From contig NZ_SGJB01000001.1 in assembly GCF_006861675.1 (NCBI RefSeq), positions 62,001 to 126,000 on the forward strand: 64,000 bases of DNA, read 5' to 3'. This document shows positions 48,953 through 58,450 of the stretch, piece by piece. A model generated the notes under the pieces. That model did no database searches and had not been told where the DNA came from. It saw only the letters and a program-made list of their open reading frames with translations. The stretch is from Peptacetobacter hominis (GTDB lineage: Bacteria > Bacillota > Clostridia > Peptostreptococcales > Peptostreptococcaceae). Position numbers and translations under genes: made by a program. The stretch's first letter is position 1. Every line of letters starts with the position of its first letter.

Positions 48953-49501
48953 ATGAAAGTTACAGTATCTGCAAGACATATGAAGTTAACAGACGGTATA
49001 AAAGGATACACAGAGGAGAAACTAAAAAGACTGGGAAAATACCTTGATCCTGATACAGAAGTTAGAGTAACAGTCAGTGCAAAGAAAGACAGTCAGAAAG
49101 TAGAAATAACTATACCAAACGTAAATGGACGTACTATAAGAGTTGAAGAAGAGCAGGAAAATTTATATCCAGCAATAGATATGGTATGTGATACATTAAG
49201 TAGACAGATAGTTAAATACAAAACTAAATTCAAAACAAGAGTTCCTGGAAACTTCTCTATAAGATATGAAGGAATAGAAGAATTAGCTCAGGAATTAGAT
49301 TATGAACCAGAAGAACCAGAAATGGTAATAGAAAGAAGAAAGAAATTTGCTCTTAAACCTATGAGCCCAGAAGAAGCTATACTTCAGATGGATTTAGTTG
49401 GACATGATTTCTATATGTTCAGAGATCGGGACAGCTTTGAAATCTGCGTTGTATATAAGAGAAAAGAAGGCGGATATGGTTTAATAGAACATGAAGAATA
49501 G
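48953..49501 (+). CDS. hpf: Long-form ribosome hibernation promoting factor
   Basis: 182 residues: N-terminal S30AE domain (~1-100, MKVTVSARHMKLTDGIKGYTEEKLKRL) and a C-terminal dimerisation domain (~125-182, RRKKFALKPMSPEEAILQMDLVGHDFYMFRDRDS...VVYKRKEGGYGLIE). Joins 70S ribosomes into inactive 100S dimers in stationary phase. GGGAGAGGG precedes ATG 48953. Confidence 0.97.
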   Translation: MKVTVSARHMKLTDGIKGYTEEKLKRLGKYLDPDTEVRVTVSAKKDSQKVEITIPNVNGRTIRVEEEQENLYPAIDMVCDTLSRQIVKYKTKFKTRVPGNFSIRYEGIEELAQELDYEPEEPEMVIERRKKFALKPMSPEEAILQMDLVGHDFYMFRDRDSFEICVVYKRKEGGYGLIEHEE

Positions 49502-49510
49502 ATTATATAA

Positions 49511-49538
49511 GGGACTATCAGAAGATAGTCCCTTTTTT
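49511..49538. terminator. Terminator between hpf and the Gfo/Idh gene
   Basis: Perfect arms GGGACTATC/GATAGTCCC with loop AGAA and T-run. Confidence 0.85.
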
Positions 49539-49539
49539 A

Positions 49540-50511
49540 TTATTCAAAAGGATATATAACATTCCAGCTTTTTCTAAGAGTATCCATATACTTCATCACA
49601 GTAAGTGTAAGTTTATGATTTACAGATTCGGATTCTTTTTTACCTTTTGATATATCATTTATACATTTTTCCACTTCATATTCAAATCCTGTAATCTGAT
49701 TTGAAAAATCTACAGTTTCTATACACTCTCCGTTTTTGAATATATCAGCTTTCTGAGGATTGTTTATATTATCTATAAATACATATCCATCTGATCCGTA
49801 TATATATCCAGGATTTGAACTGTCTGAAAGAATGGTAGCCTGAAGTGTTGCAGATTTGCCGCTTTTCCAGTTCATTATTATAGAGTCCACCGCGTCAACA
49901 CCTGATTCAAGATAAGTACATTTTCCAAATATATCTTCTATATCATTTCCGAACAGCATCATGGCAAGATGTATAGGATAAATACCTATATCAAGAAGTG
50001 CACCGCCGGCACATTCCGGTGAATTTATTCTTTTGACATCTCTTATATTGTATCCTATATTTGCAGTTAATGATTCAAGTGAACCGATTATTCCACTTTG
50101 TTCAAGACCTGCAAAGAAGTCTGCAGACGGCATAAATCTTGTCCACATAGCCTCTGATACAAATACATTATATTCTTTTGCAATATCAAAAACTTCTTTT
50201 GCCTGGCTGTAGTTAACAGTAAATGGTTTTTCAACTAGAATATTTTTACCGTTTTTTATACACAAAATAGCGTGTTCATAGTGCATAGTATGTATAGTAG
50301 CAATATATATAAGGTCTATGTCATTGTCCTTTGCAAGAGATTCATAGTCGCCATAGAATTTTTTTATATTGTATTTTTCGGCAAAAGCTTCGGCTTTTTC
50401 TAATGATGAGGCACCTATAGCATAAAGCTCTACATCATCTCTGTTCATAAGATTTATAGTTTCAGCCATTTTTCCGGCTATAAAACCAGATCCTAAAATA
50501 CCTATTTTCAT
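49540..50511 (-). CDS. Gfo/Idh/MocA-family NAD(P)-dependent oxidoreductase
   Basis: 323 residues: Rossmann domain with IGILGSGFIAGKMAETI (~2-18) and IATIHTMHYEHAILCIKNGKNILVEKPFTV (~69-98, catalytic EKP), then the C-terminal domain with GGALLDIGIYPIHLAMMLFG. Substrate unknown. GGGAGG precedes ATG 50511. Shares the family, not the neighbourhood, of the 27.8-kb gene. Confidence 0.9.
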   Translation of the reverse strand: MKIGILGSGFIAGKMAETINLMNRDDVELYAIGASSLEKAEAFAEKYNIKKFYGDYESLAKDNDIDLIYIATIHTMHYEHAILCIKNGKNILVEKPFTVNYSQAKEVFDIAKEYNVFVSEAMWTRFMPSADFFAGLEQSGIIGSLESLTANIGYNIRDVKRINSPECAGGALLDIGIYPIHLAMMLFGNDIEDIFGKCTYLESGVDAVDSIIMNWKSGKSATLQATILSDSSNPGYIYGSDGYVFIDNINNPQKADIFKNGECIETVDFSNQITGFEYEVEKCINDISKGKKESESVNHKLTLTVMKYMDTLRKSWNVIYPFE

Positions 50512-50656
50512 AAAATACCTCCCTAAAAAATGAATTATATTGAGTAAGTCAGATTAAATTAGTGCCAAATATCTTTTAATTATTTGAAATTTTTAGTTTT
50601 GACATATTTAATATGGGTATAGTTTATAATAACATAAATAATGGAGGTATATAATA

Positions 50657-52069
50657 ATGAAAAAAACAGCTTTAATGAATCTGTCTTATGGATTATACAC
50701 AATCGGAACACTTAAATACGGAAGAAAGGTAGGATGTATAGTTAATACAGTATTTCAGGTAACTTCAGAACCGGCTACTATATGTGTTAGTATGAACAAA
50801 AATAACTTTACACATGATTGTATAAAAGAAAACGGCAAGTTCAGTGTTTCTATACTTTCTGAGGAAACAAATCCTGCTGTTATCAGTTCTTTTGGATTCT
50901 CTTCATCAAAGGACAAGGAAAAATATGAAGGATTCAAATACGAATATGTTTCAAAAATGCCTGTAGTTATGGAAAATATGTGCGGATATTTAATATGTGA
51001 AGTGATATCATTTGTAGATGCAGGAACTCACAGCCTTATACTTGCAAAAGTTGTAGAATCTGATGTAACAAGTGATTACAAGCCAATGACTTATGAGTAT
51101 TATCATAGAGTAGTAAAAGGAAAAGCTCCTAAAAATGCACCTACTTATGTAAAAGAAGATAATTCAGAAGAAAAATCAGCTCCAGCAGCGAAAAAATATT
51201 ACTGTGATGTATGCGGATATGAATACGATGGAGATATAACAAAAGAACCGGATGACTATGTATGTCCTCTATGTAAAATGGACAAATCACACTTCAAACC
51301 AGTAATAGAGGAAGAACCAGCGGAAGATCTAAAATACTACTGTGATGTATGTGGATATGAGTATGTGGGAGATATAACAAAAGAATCTGATGATTATGTA
51401 TGTCCTCTATGCGGAATGGATAAGTCACATTTCCACAAAGTAGAAGATAAGAAAGAAGAAAAGGTTGAAGAACCAGCAGAGGATTTAAAATACTACTGCG
51501 ATGTATGTGGATATGAGTATGTGGGAGATATAACAAAAGAATCTGATGATTATGTATGTCCTCTATGCGGAATGGATAAGTCACATTTCCACAAAGTAGA
51601 AGATAAGAAAGAAGAAAAGGTTGAAGAACCAGCAGAGGATTTAAAATACTACTGCGATGTATGTGGATATGAGTATGTGGGAGATATAACAAAAGAATCT
51701 GATGATTATGTATGTCCTCTATGCGGAATGGATAAATCACATTTCCACAAAGTAGAAGATAAGAAAGAAGAAAAGGTTGAAGAACCAGTGGAAGATTTAA
51801 AATACTACTGTGATGTATGTGGATATGAATATGTAGGAGATATAACAAAAGAGCCAGATGACTATGTATGTCCTCTATGTGCAGTAGACAAATCACATTT
51901 CCACAAGGTAGAAGATAAAAAAGAGGAAAAAGTAGAAGAAACAGCTTCTGAGGAAGTTTATTACTGTGATGTATGTGGATATGAGTATGTAGGAGATATA
52001 ACAAAAGAGCCGGATGACTATGTATGTCCTCTATGTGCAGTAGATAAATCACATTTCATAAAGAAATAA
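50657..52069 (+). CDS. Flavin reductase-like domain fused to six tandem rubredoxin-like domains
   Basis: 470 residues. Residues 1-~155 are a flavin-reductase-like FMN domain (NLSYGLYTIGT, VNTVFQVTSEPATICVSMNK). Then six rubredoxin-like units repeat at a 52-residue period, each YYCDVCGYEY...DDYVCPLC..DKSHF, i.e. two CxxC iron ligands 16 residues apart, separated by Lys/Glu linkers. The core is short, as in rubrerythrin tails. The group resembles high-molecular-weight rubredoxin (Hrb), which normally has one rubredoxin and passes NAD(P)H electrons to flavodiiron proteins for O2 or NO reduction. GGAGG precedes ATG 50657. Single gene with a terminator. Confidence 0.9.
   Translation: MKKTALMNLSYGLYTIGTLKYGRKVGCIVNTVFQVTSEPATICVSMNKNNFTHDCIKENGKFSVSILSEETNPAVISSFGFSSSKDKEKYEGFKYEYVSKMPVVMENMCGYLICEVISFVDAGTHSLILAKVVESDVTSDYKPMTYEYYHRVVKGKAPKNAPTYVKEDNSEEKSAPAAKKYYCDVCGYEYDGDITKEPDDYVCPLCKMDKSHFKPVIEEEPAEDLKYYCDVCGYEYVGDITKESDDYVCPLCGMDKSHFHKVEDKKEEKVEEPAEDLKYYCDVCGYEYVGDITKESDDYVCPLCGMDKSHFHKVEDKKEEKVEEPAEDLKYYCDVCGYEYVGDITKESDDYVCPLCGMDKSHFHKVEDKKEEKVEEPVEDLKYYCDVCGYEYVGDITKEPDDYVCPLCAVDKSHFHKVEDKKEEKVEETASEEVYYCDVCGYEYVGDITKEPDDYVCPLCAVDKSHFIKK
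51311..52066 (+). repeat. 156-bp tandem repeat encoding rubredoxin units
   Basis: Units begin at 51311, 51467, 51623, 51779 and 51935 (last one incomplete), exactly 156 bases apart; a more diverged unit precedes them from ~51155. Units 51467-51622 and 51623-51778 differ at a single base I can see, a sign of recent duplication. Confidence 0.95.
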
Positions 52070-52108
52070 ATAGTATAGAATAATTGTAAAATTTATATAT
52101 TTTTAAGA

Positions 52109-52136
52109 TAGGAGATGATAAGTCTCCTATTTTTTT
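52109..52136 (+). terminator. Terminator of the polyrubredoxin gene
   Basis: TAGGAGA/TCTCCTA arms, 7-base loop and seven T residues. Confidence 0.85.
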
Positions 52137-52212
52137 ATAATTATAAATGGTATAATATATAATGTAGAAGTATAAATATGGAGTTTTGTCCATATAAACA
52201 GGAGGAAGTAGT

Positions 52213-53217
52213 TTGATAATACAGAAAAAATTTTTAATCTCAGAACCGGAGTTTGAAAGAGAGCTTTTCGGAAATTTTGATGAGAATATAAAACTTATAG
52301 AAAGTACCCTTAATATAGATGTGACTCTAAGAGAGGGAAATATTATACTTATAGGAGACGAGAAAAATGTTGATGCTGCACTTAGTCTTATGAATGAACT
52401 TCATGCTACAGTATCAAACGGCAAAAAGCTGGATAAGCAGTCTATAATGTATTCTCTTTCTCTGCTTATGGAGGGAGAAGAAAACAGAATACAGGAGCTT
52501 GAAGGCACAATAGTTCTTACTAAAAAAGGAACGCCGGTACAGCCAAAGACAATAGGACAGAAAGAATATGTAAAACTTATAGAGGACAATGACATAACAT
52601 TTGGAATAGGTCCGGCAGGTACAGGAAAAACATATCTGGCTGTTGCAATGGCAGTAAAGGCATTTAAAAGAGATGAAGTGAACAGAATTATTCTTACAAG
52701 ACCGGCAGTTGAAGCCGGAGAAAGTCTTGGATATTTACCTGGAGATCTTCAGGAAAAGATAGATCCATATCTTAGACCGCTATACGATGCACTTTTCGAG
52801 ATGCTTGGTGGAGATAAGGTAAATAAATATATAGAAAGAGGAATAATAGAGGTTGCTCCTCTTGCATTTATGAGAGGTAGAACTCTTGACAATTCATTTA
52901 TAATACTTGATGAGGCACAGAATACCACTCCAGAACAGATGAAGATGTTTCTGACAAGACTTGGATTCGGGTCAAAGGCGGTAATAACAGGAGATGTTAC
53001 ACAGACAGACCTTCCTTCAAGCAAGAAAAGTGGTCTTGTACAGGCTACATACATTCTGAAGGATGTAAAAGGAATAGGTATCAAGGAACTTACAGATAGA
53101 GACGTTGTAAGACATGAGCTTGTTCAGAGAATAATCAAGGCTTATGATAAGTATGACAAGAGAGAAGCATACAAAAGAGAGCAGAAAGAAGAAAGAAAAA
53201 GAAACAGCAAAAGATAG
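52213..53217 (+). CDS. phoH: PhoH-family ATPase
   Basis: 334 residues: KH-like N-terminal region, then the PhoH ATPase with GPAGTGKTYLAVAMAVKAF (~135-153, Walker A), FIILDEAQNTTPEQMKMFLTRLGFGSKAVITGD (~226-258, Walker B) and a basic C-terminal tail. Linked to RNA metabolism through its neighbour YbeY. TTG 52213 follows AGGAGGAAG. First gene of a cluster phoH-ybeY-dgkA-era typical of Firmicutes. Confidence 0.95.
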   Translation: MIIQKKFLISEPEFERELFGNFDENIKLIESTLNIDVTLREGNIILIGDEKNVDAALSLMNELHATVSNGKKLDKQSIMYSLSLLMEGEENRIQELEGTIVLTKKGTPVQPKTIGQKEYVKLIEDNDITFGIGPAGTGKTYLAVAMAVKAFKRDEVNRIILTRPAVEAGESLGYLPGDLQEKIDPYLRPLYDALFEMLGGDKVNKYIERGIIEVAPLAFMRGRTLDNSFIILDEAQNTTPEQMKMFLTRLGFGSKAVITGDVTQTDLPSSKKSGLVQATYILKDVKGIGIKELTDRDVVRHELVQRIIKAYDKYDKREAYKREQKEERKRNSKR

Positions 53218-53278
53218 TTAAAAAGCTATATATCAGAATAATAACTAAAAAGAAACAATAAATAAGCAGGTGAATTTT

Positions 53279-53740
53279 ATGAGATTTATATTTGATGACA
53301 GACAGGACAAAATAGAATTAAGTGATGAGCTTTATGAAAAAATAGAAGATATTGTTTTGGAAGTACTTGACTACGAAGGATATGACGATGATTATGATAT
53401 AAGTATATCTTTTGTTGACAACAAAGAAATACATGAACTTAACAAACAGTTCAGAGGCGTTGATAGAGCTACAGATGTACTTTCATTTCCAATGCTTTCA
53501 GATGAATTTGAAGATGTAGAATATGAGGAACAGTCACTGGGAGATATAGTTGTATCTCTTGAGAGAGCTCTTGAGCAGAGTGTTGAATATGGACATAGTT
53601 TTGAAAGAGAGGTATGTTTCCTTGTATGCCACAGTATGTTCCATTTACTTGGATACGATCACGATACAGAAGAAAATACAAAGGAAATGAGAGAAAAGGA
53701 AGAGGCAGTTCTTGCAAAACTTAATATTACAAGGGAGTAG
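53279..53740 (+). CDS. ybeY: Endoribonuclease YbeY
   Basis: 153 residues with the zinc motif HSMFHLLGYDH (~123-133, H-x3-H-x5-H) and RATDVLSFP (~62-70). Needed for 16S rRNA 3' maturation and ribosome quality control. ATG 53279 is preferred; GTG 53270 lies within the GCAGGTGA ribosome site. Confidence 0.95.
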   Translation: MRFIFDDRQDKIELSDELYEKIEDIVLEVLDYEGYDDDYDISISFVDNKEIHELNKQFRGVDRATDVLSFPMLSDEFEDVEYEEQSLGDIVVSLERALEQSVEYGHSFEREVCFLVCHSMFHLLGYDHDTEENTKEMREKEEAVLAKLNITRE

Positions 53741-53746
53741 TCGAAT

Positions 53747-54475
53747 ATGGATGAAAACGGAAAAAAGAAAAAAAGAAAGCAGAATATAATAAAATCCTTC
53801 AATGCGGCAATAGAGGGTATAATATATACGTTCAAGTCAGAAAGAAATATGAAAATACATTATCTGATTTCATTTGCCGTATTGGTGATAAGTCTTTTCT
53901 TTAAACTATCAAGACTGGAGTTTATAATGCTTTTGACTTCGATAACTGTAGTAGTTGTTGCGGAAATGTTCAATACAGCAGTTGAAAAAACTGTAGACCT
54001 TGTAACATCTGAATACCACGAACTTGCAAAGATAGCAAAAGATGTGGCAGCGGGAGCAGTTCTTGTAGCAGCCCTCAATTCAGTTGTGGTTGGATATATA
54101 ATTTTTTATGATAAGCTGACACAGCTTTCCGGATATCTTATATATTCGATAAGAGAATCGGAACTTCATATAACTCTTATATGTATAGTTCTGGTACTTA
54201 TTGCCGTTGTTGTCGCAAAGGCACTTACAGATACAGGAACTCCTATGCAGGGAGGTATGCCAAGTGGTCATTCGGCACTTGCATTTGCAATTGCCACTGC
54301 AATAACTCTTATGACAGAGAGGGTTGAAGCATCAACTCTTGCGTACATAATGGCGGTACTGGTGGCACAGAGCAGGATTGAAGGAAAGATTCATACATTC
54401 TGGGAAACTATAGCAGGAGGTGCACTAGGAGCATTAATTGCAATACGGGTATTTCAGCTCGGTTTGTTCTACTAG
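53747..54475 (+). CDS. DgkA-type lipid kinase fused to a PAP2 phosphatase domain
   Basis: 242 residues. The N-terminal half is a DgkA-family membrane kinase (EMFNTAVEKTVDLVTSEYHELAKIAKDVAAGAVLVAA, ~65-105), in Gram-positives an undecaprenol kinase. The C-terminal half is PAP2-like with MPSGHSALAFA (~170) and RIEGKIHTFWETIAGG (~206). One protein would thus contain a kinase and a phosphatase for the same class of lipid carriers. Six bases after ybeY. Confidence 0.9.
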   Translation: MDENGKKKKRKQNIIKSFNAAIEGIIYTFKSERNMKIHYLISFAVLVISLFFKLSRLEFIMLLTSITVVVVAEMFNTAVEKTVDLVTSEYHELAKIAKDVAAGAVLVAALNSVVVGYIIFYDKLTQLSGYLIYSIRESELHITLICIVLVLIAVVVAKALTDTGTPMQGGMPSGHSALAFAIATAITLMTERVEASTLAYIMAVLVAQSRIEGKIHTFWETIAGGALGALIAIRVFQLGLFY

Positions 54476-54556
54476 AAAAATGGAAATTGAAGCTGAATAT
54501 GTGGTATAATAAACTTTAACACAAAATGATACAGTTTAAGGATTAGGAGAATAAAT

Positions 54557-55453
54557 ATGTTCAAATCAGGATTTGTCAGTATAGTAGGTAGACCAAATGT
54601 AGGTAAATCTACTCTAATGAATAATGTAGTCGGAGAAAAAATAGCTATAATGAGTGATAAGCCTCAGACTACAAGAAATACAATTCAGGCTGTCTATACA
54701 GATGAAGAGGCACAGATAATATTCCTTGATACACCGGGAATACATAAGCCGAAAAATAAGCTTGGAGAAATAATGGTAAAAGCTGCAACAGATGCATTCA
54801 GCAATGTTGAGATGATACTTTTTGTTGTAGACAGTTCAAAAAATATAGGTCCGGGAGACAGAAGAATAATAGAGGAACTTAGAGGTTCAAAAACTCCTGT
54901 AGTTCTTGTTATAAACAAGATAGACCAGATAGCAGATAAAGACGAACTTTTTGATATAATAAAAATGTACGACAAAGAAGGCGTATTCAGTGAAATAGTT
55001 CCAATATCTGCACTTAAAGGAAAAAATATAGAAACACTTGTTGAAGTTATCAAAAAAGGTCTTGAAGAAGGGCCAAAATATTTCCCTGATTATATGATAA
55101 CAGATCAGCCGGAGAGAGTTCTTATAGCGGAACTTATAAGAGAAAAAGTTCTTCATTATGTTGATGATGAGGTTCCTCATGGAGTTGCGGTTGAGATAGA
55201 AAGAATGAGAAAAAGGGAAAACAGAGATATAATAGACGTATCAGCAGTTATATACTGCGAAAGAGATTCCCACAAGGGAATAATAATAGGAAAAGGCGGA
55301 AGAAAATTAAAAGGAATAGGAAAATCCGCAAGACAGGATATAGAACTTCTGCTTGGTTCACAGATAAACCTTCAGCTTTGGGTAAAAGTAAAGGAAAACT
55401 GGAGAAACCTGCAGAATTATATAAACAATTTCGGTCTTAATGACAATAAATAA
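54557..55453 (+). CDS. era: GTPase Era
   Basis: 298 residues: GRPNVGKSTLMNNVVG (G1, ~11-26), DTPGIHKPKN (G3), NKID (G4), then a KH domain with IIIGKGGRKLKGIGKSARQDIE (~243-264). Binds 16S rRNA and assists 30S maturation. ATTAGGAGA precedes ATG 54557; 81-base gap from the lipid kinase gene. Confidence 0.97.
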   Translation: MFKSGFVSIVGRPNVGKSTLMNNVVGEKIAIMSDKPQTTRNTIQAVYTDEEAQIIFLDTPGIHKPKNKLGEIMVKAATDAFSNVEMILFVVDSSKNIGPGDRRIIEELRGSKTPVVLVINKIDQIADKDELFDIIKMYDKEGVFSEIVPISALKGKNIETLVEVIKKGLEEGPKYFPDYMITDQPERVLIAELIREKVLHYVDDEVPHGVAVEIERMRKRENRDIIDVSAVIYCERDSHKGIIIGKGGRKLKGIGKSARQDIELLLGSQINLQLWVKVKENWRNLQNYINNFGLNDNK

Positions 55454-55488
55454 TACGACTGAAAAATATATTAAAAAGGTGGAAAAAA

Positions 55489-56868
55489 ATGGACAGGACA
55501 CGGGAAACATCGCAGGATTTGCTCGAAGAGGTCAAATCGCTAATAGAAAATCATAAATACTTTGAACTTAGAGAACTTCTTGAGGAATATCACATAATAG
55601 ATATATTTGATATTATGGAATCTCTTGAAGATGAGGATATGCAGATAAAACTTTTTGAAGTACTGCCAAGTGATATGGCAGCATCAATTCTCGAAGAAAG
55701 TGGAGTTGAATTTTTCAGTAATATGATATCAAAGCTTGAGATAGAGCATGCAAAGAATATTCTTGAATGTATGTCTCTTGGAGATATGGCTGATATACTT
55801 AATGAACTTGAAGAGGATGAGAGATTAAAGATAATAGATTATCTTAATCCAGAAGATGCTGCAGCTGTAAAGGAACTTCTTTTCTATGAAGATGATACAG
55901 CAGGTGGTACAATGACAAAAGGATATATTTCAATAAACAAACATATGACAGCACTTGAGGCTATAGAACATATGAGAGAAGAGGCTGAAGATGCTGAGAC
56001 AATATATTATATATATGTTGTCGACGATGATGGAAAACTTGTTGGAGTATTATCTTTGAGAGAGCTTATAGTAGCAAGAAATGACTCTATAATAGAGGAT
56101 CTTATGATTGAAAATCTTGTATCCGTATATGATTATGAGGATAGAGAGGAAGCTGTAAGACTTGTATCAAAATACAATCTTGTTGCAATACCTGTAATAG
56201 ATAAGGAAAATAAACTTAGAGGTATAATAAAGGTAGACGATATAATAGATGTTATGGAAGAAGAGGCAAATGAGGATATGTATAAACTTGCCGGAAGTTC
56301 AGAACATGAAATGGATGTAGCAGAGGACGAAAAATCAACTCTTCTTCAGCAGATAACTTCTTCACTTAGAGGGCGTCTTCCATGGCTTATACTTTCTCTG
56401 GCAGGTGGAGTGGTTGCATCTCTTATACTTACAAAATTTGAGGTTATAGGGGATTCAAAATTTGTTCAGCTTTTATTCTTCCTTCCTTTAATAATAGGAA
56501 TGGGTGGAAATACAGGAAGTCAGGCCTCTTCAGTTACAGTAATAACACTTTCAAACAGAGATGTTGAAAGAAAGGATATTATAAAGGAATTCTGTGTAGG
56601 GCTTATAGGCGGAGTAATATGTTCTTTGATTTCGGCTATACTGATATATCTGATGTACAGAGATATGGATGTTACACTGATAGTTTCTATAACACTTCTT
56701 CTTAACATGGTTATAGGTGCTATTGTAGGTGTTTTAATGCCTCTTTTCATCAGAAAAATTGATTCTGACCCTGCGATAATATCGACTCCTGTAATATCAA
56801 TGTTTCTTGATATTATAGGAATATGTATATACTATGGAACTGCCATTCTTATGCTTAAACTTATATAG
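55489..56868 (+). CDS. mgtE: Magnesium transporter MgtE
   Basis: 459 residues: N-terminal helical superhelix (~10-130), two CBS domains (~135-260; TMTKGYISINKHMTALEAIEHM), a plug helix, and five membrane helices with the pore motif PLIIGMGGNTGSQASSV (~330) and the final CIYYGTAILML helix. The CBS/N domains gate the channel by sensing Mg2+. AAAAAGGTGG precedes ATG 55489. Confidence 0.95.
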   Translation: MDRTRETSQDLLEEVKSLIENHKYFELRELLEEYHIIDIFDIMESLEDEDMQIKLFEVLPSDMAASILEESGVEFFSNMISKLEIEHAKNILECMSLGDMADILNELEEDERLKIIDYLNPEDAAAVKELLFYEDDTAGGTMTKGYISINKHMTALEAIEHMREEAEDAETIYYIYVVDDDGKLVGVLSLRELIVARNDSIIEDLMIENLVSVYDYEDREEAVRLVSKYNLVAIPVIDKENKLRGIIKVDDIIDVMEEEANEDMYKLAGSSEHEMDVAEDEKSTLLQQITSSLRGRLPWLILSLAGGVVASLILTKFEVIGDSKFVQLLFFLPLIIGMGGNTGSQASSVTVITLSNRDVERKDIIKEFCVGLIGGVICSLISAILIYLMYRDMDVTLIVSITLLLNMVIGAIVGVLMPLFIRKIDSDPAIISTPVISMFLDIIGICIYYGTAILMLKLI

Positions 56869-56887
56869 ATAAAAAGAAGGAAATCCT

Positions 56888-57664
56888 ATGGGAAATATAA
56901 ATACAATAAGTACTCAGGGAGTTGTACTGAGAACGGCAGGATATTCTGAAAATGATGTCGTGCTTACAATGTATACCAGAGGTCTTGGAAAAGTAACAGC
57001 AATAGCAAAAGGTGCTAAAAGAAACAGATCGCCTTTTACAGCATCTTCCCAGCTGTTTTCATTCAGTGAATTCGTGCTGAAAAAACAGAGGGGGATGTAT
57101 AGAGTAATACAGGCGGATATAATCAAAAGTTTCTATGATATATCTTATGATCTGGATGCATTTTCATATGCTTCATATATATCAAGACTTGTTGAAAATT
57201 CAAGTCTTGAAAACCAGACAAATCACAGACTTTTCAATATGCTTGTAAAGACTCTGTATCTTCTTTCTGAAAAAGGTACAGACAAAGAATTTATAACAGC
57301 GGCATTTGAACTTAAGTTTTCAGATTATATGGGGATATGTCCCGTTGTGGATGTATGCAGTTTATGTGGAGACGATACAGGAAACTATTCTATATTCAAT
57401 ATAGAAGAAGGTGGAATGGTGTGCAAAAGATGTGCAGGAAACCTTCAAAATAATATAATTCTTGATGTAACCACAAAAAAACTTATGAAATATATACTTG
57501 AAAATGATATAGAAACAGTTAGCAGAGCAAAAGTGAATAGGATTCTTACAAAAGAGCTGTCAAAGCTTATGAAAAAATATATGACAGCTTATATGAGCAA
57601 TCTGAATCTTAAATCACTTAATATACTTTATGATTTAAATCATTATAAAAAGGGAGCTGATTAG
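56888..57664 (+). CDS. recO: DNA repair protein RecO
   Basis: 258 residues: OB-fold N-terminus (TQGVVLRTAGYSENDVVLTMYTRGLGKVTAIAKGAKR), helical core and a zinc-type CSLCGD...CKRC motif (~156-180). Works with RecR to load RecA. AGAAGGAAATCC precedes ATG 56888. The era-recO proximity is usual in Firmicutes. Confidence 0.95.
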   Translation: MGNINTISTQGVVLRTAGYSENDVVLTMYTRGLGKVTAIAKGAKRNRSPFTASSQLFSFSEFVLKKQRGMYRVIQADIIKSFYDISYDLDAFSYASYISRLVENSSLENQTNHRLFNMLVKTLYLLSEKGTDKEFITAAFELKFSDYMGICPVVDVCSLCGDDTGNYSIFNIEEGGMVCKRCAGNLQNNIILDVTTKKLMKYILENDIETVSRAKVNRILTKELSKLMKKYMTAYMSNLNLKSLNILYDLNHYKKGAD

Positions 57665-57665
57665 C

Positions 57666-58295
57666 ATGAGCAACACAATAACAATAGAAATGGTAGATCA
57701 GGTAATGGAAAGAGTACCTTATGCGACATACAAGGAAGTGAAGGAAGCTCTTGTAAAATCTGAAGGAGATGTACTTGATGCAATTATACTTCTTGAAGAA
57801 GAAACATACGCATCAAAAGCAAAGAAAAAGGTTGAAGATATATTCGGAAAAAGCAAAGAGGATATAAAGGATGCCAGGGAAAATGCTGAAAAAGCTATTC
57901 CAAAGGATATAAATGAAATAAAGGCTCAGCTTAAAGAACTTTTTTCAAAAACAAATCAGATAAGAGTAATAGTTGAAAAAGATGGTAAATCAATGATGAA
58001 TATACCATTTACTATAGGAGTTATGGGAACTGCCATAATGCCTATGATAACACTTCTTGGGCTATCAGCGGCTCTTATAACAAAATACAGAGTAAAAATA
58101 CAGAATGAGTCAGATGGTAACATAGTCGACCTGGGAGAACTTAATGAAGAAAAAGTAAAAATACTTAAGGATATATTCCTTAATACAGCAAACGATATAA
58201 AAGAGACATTTGCTGCAAAAGAGGAAGAGGAAGACGATAAGGATGTTACAGATGACTTAATGAAAGAATATGATGAGGTTAATGAAGAAAAATAG
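57666..58295 (+). CDS. DUF4342 protein with UBA-like N-terminus
   Basis: 209 residues. N-terminal UBA/CUE-like helix bundle (MVDQVMERVPYATYKEVKEALVKSEGDVLDAIILLEEE, ~9-47), a DUF4342 domain (~95-145: IRVIVEKDGKSMMNIPFTIGVMGTAIMPMITLLGLSAAL, one hydrophobic helix) and an acidic tail. Function unknown; the pairing with recO two bases upstream recurs in Clostridia as far as I recall. AAAGGGAGC ribosome site lies inside the recO end. Confidence 0.85.
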   Translation: MSNTITIEMVDQVMERVPYATYKEVKEALVKSEGDVLDAIILLEEETYASKAKKKVEDIFGKSKEDIKDARENAEKAIPKDINEIKAQLKELFSKTNQIRVIVEKDGKSMMNIPFTIGVMGTAIMPMITLLGLSAALITKYRVKIQNESDGNIVDLGELNEEKVKILKDIFLNTANDIKETFAAKEEEEDDKDVTDDLMKEYDEVNEEK

Positions 58296-58346
58296 TATAA
58301 AATACTGATATTCTTTATTTTACTTAATCTATATAATGTCAGTAAG

Positions 58347-58375
58347 TTGACAATCATGTTTTAATCTGATATGCT
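58347..58375 (+). promoter_or_regulatory. Promoter of glyQS
   Basis: TTGACA (58347-58352), 17 bases, TATGCT (58370-58375). Confidence 0.75.
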
Positions 58376-58400
58376 TAAAACATATGAAAGTATTGTAAAA

Positions 58401-58428
58401 TAGCCTTTCGTGTATCTGCGAGAGGCTA
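58401..58428 (+). promoter_or_regulatory. Leader hairpin of glyQS
   Basis: TAGCCTTTCG/CGAGAGGCTA (one mismatch) with an 8-base loop, about 20 bases after the transcript start and 10 before the AGGAGGGA ribosome site. No T-box sequence AGGGTGGNACCGCG is present and no T-run follows. Function unknown; it may only stabilise the mRNA. Confidence 0.5.
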
Positions 58429-58450
58429 TATATCTATAGGAGGGATTTTT

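Noticed and set aside
51294..52052. Long minus-strand open frame of 252 codons opposite the rubredoxin array
   Set aside because: It is the antisense shadow of a 156-bp tandem repeat; the product is a low-complexity Leu/His/Ile repeat with no ribosome site or family.
51155..52066. Regular repeats that might be taken for a CRISPR array
   Set aside because: Period is 156 bases, the whole unit is conserved and codes in frame for rubredoxin domains; there are no unique spacers and no cas genes.
58296..58450. T-box riboswitch upstream of glyQS
   Set aside because: glyQS leaders in Firmicutes often have one, but there is no T-box sequence, no specifier stem of the right size and only ~70 bases of leader.
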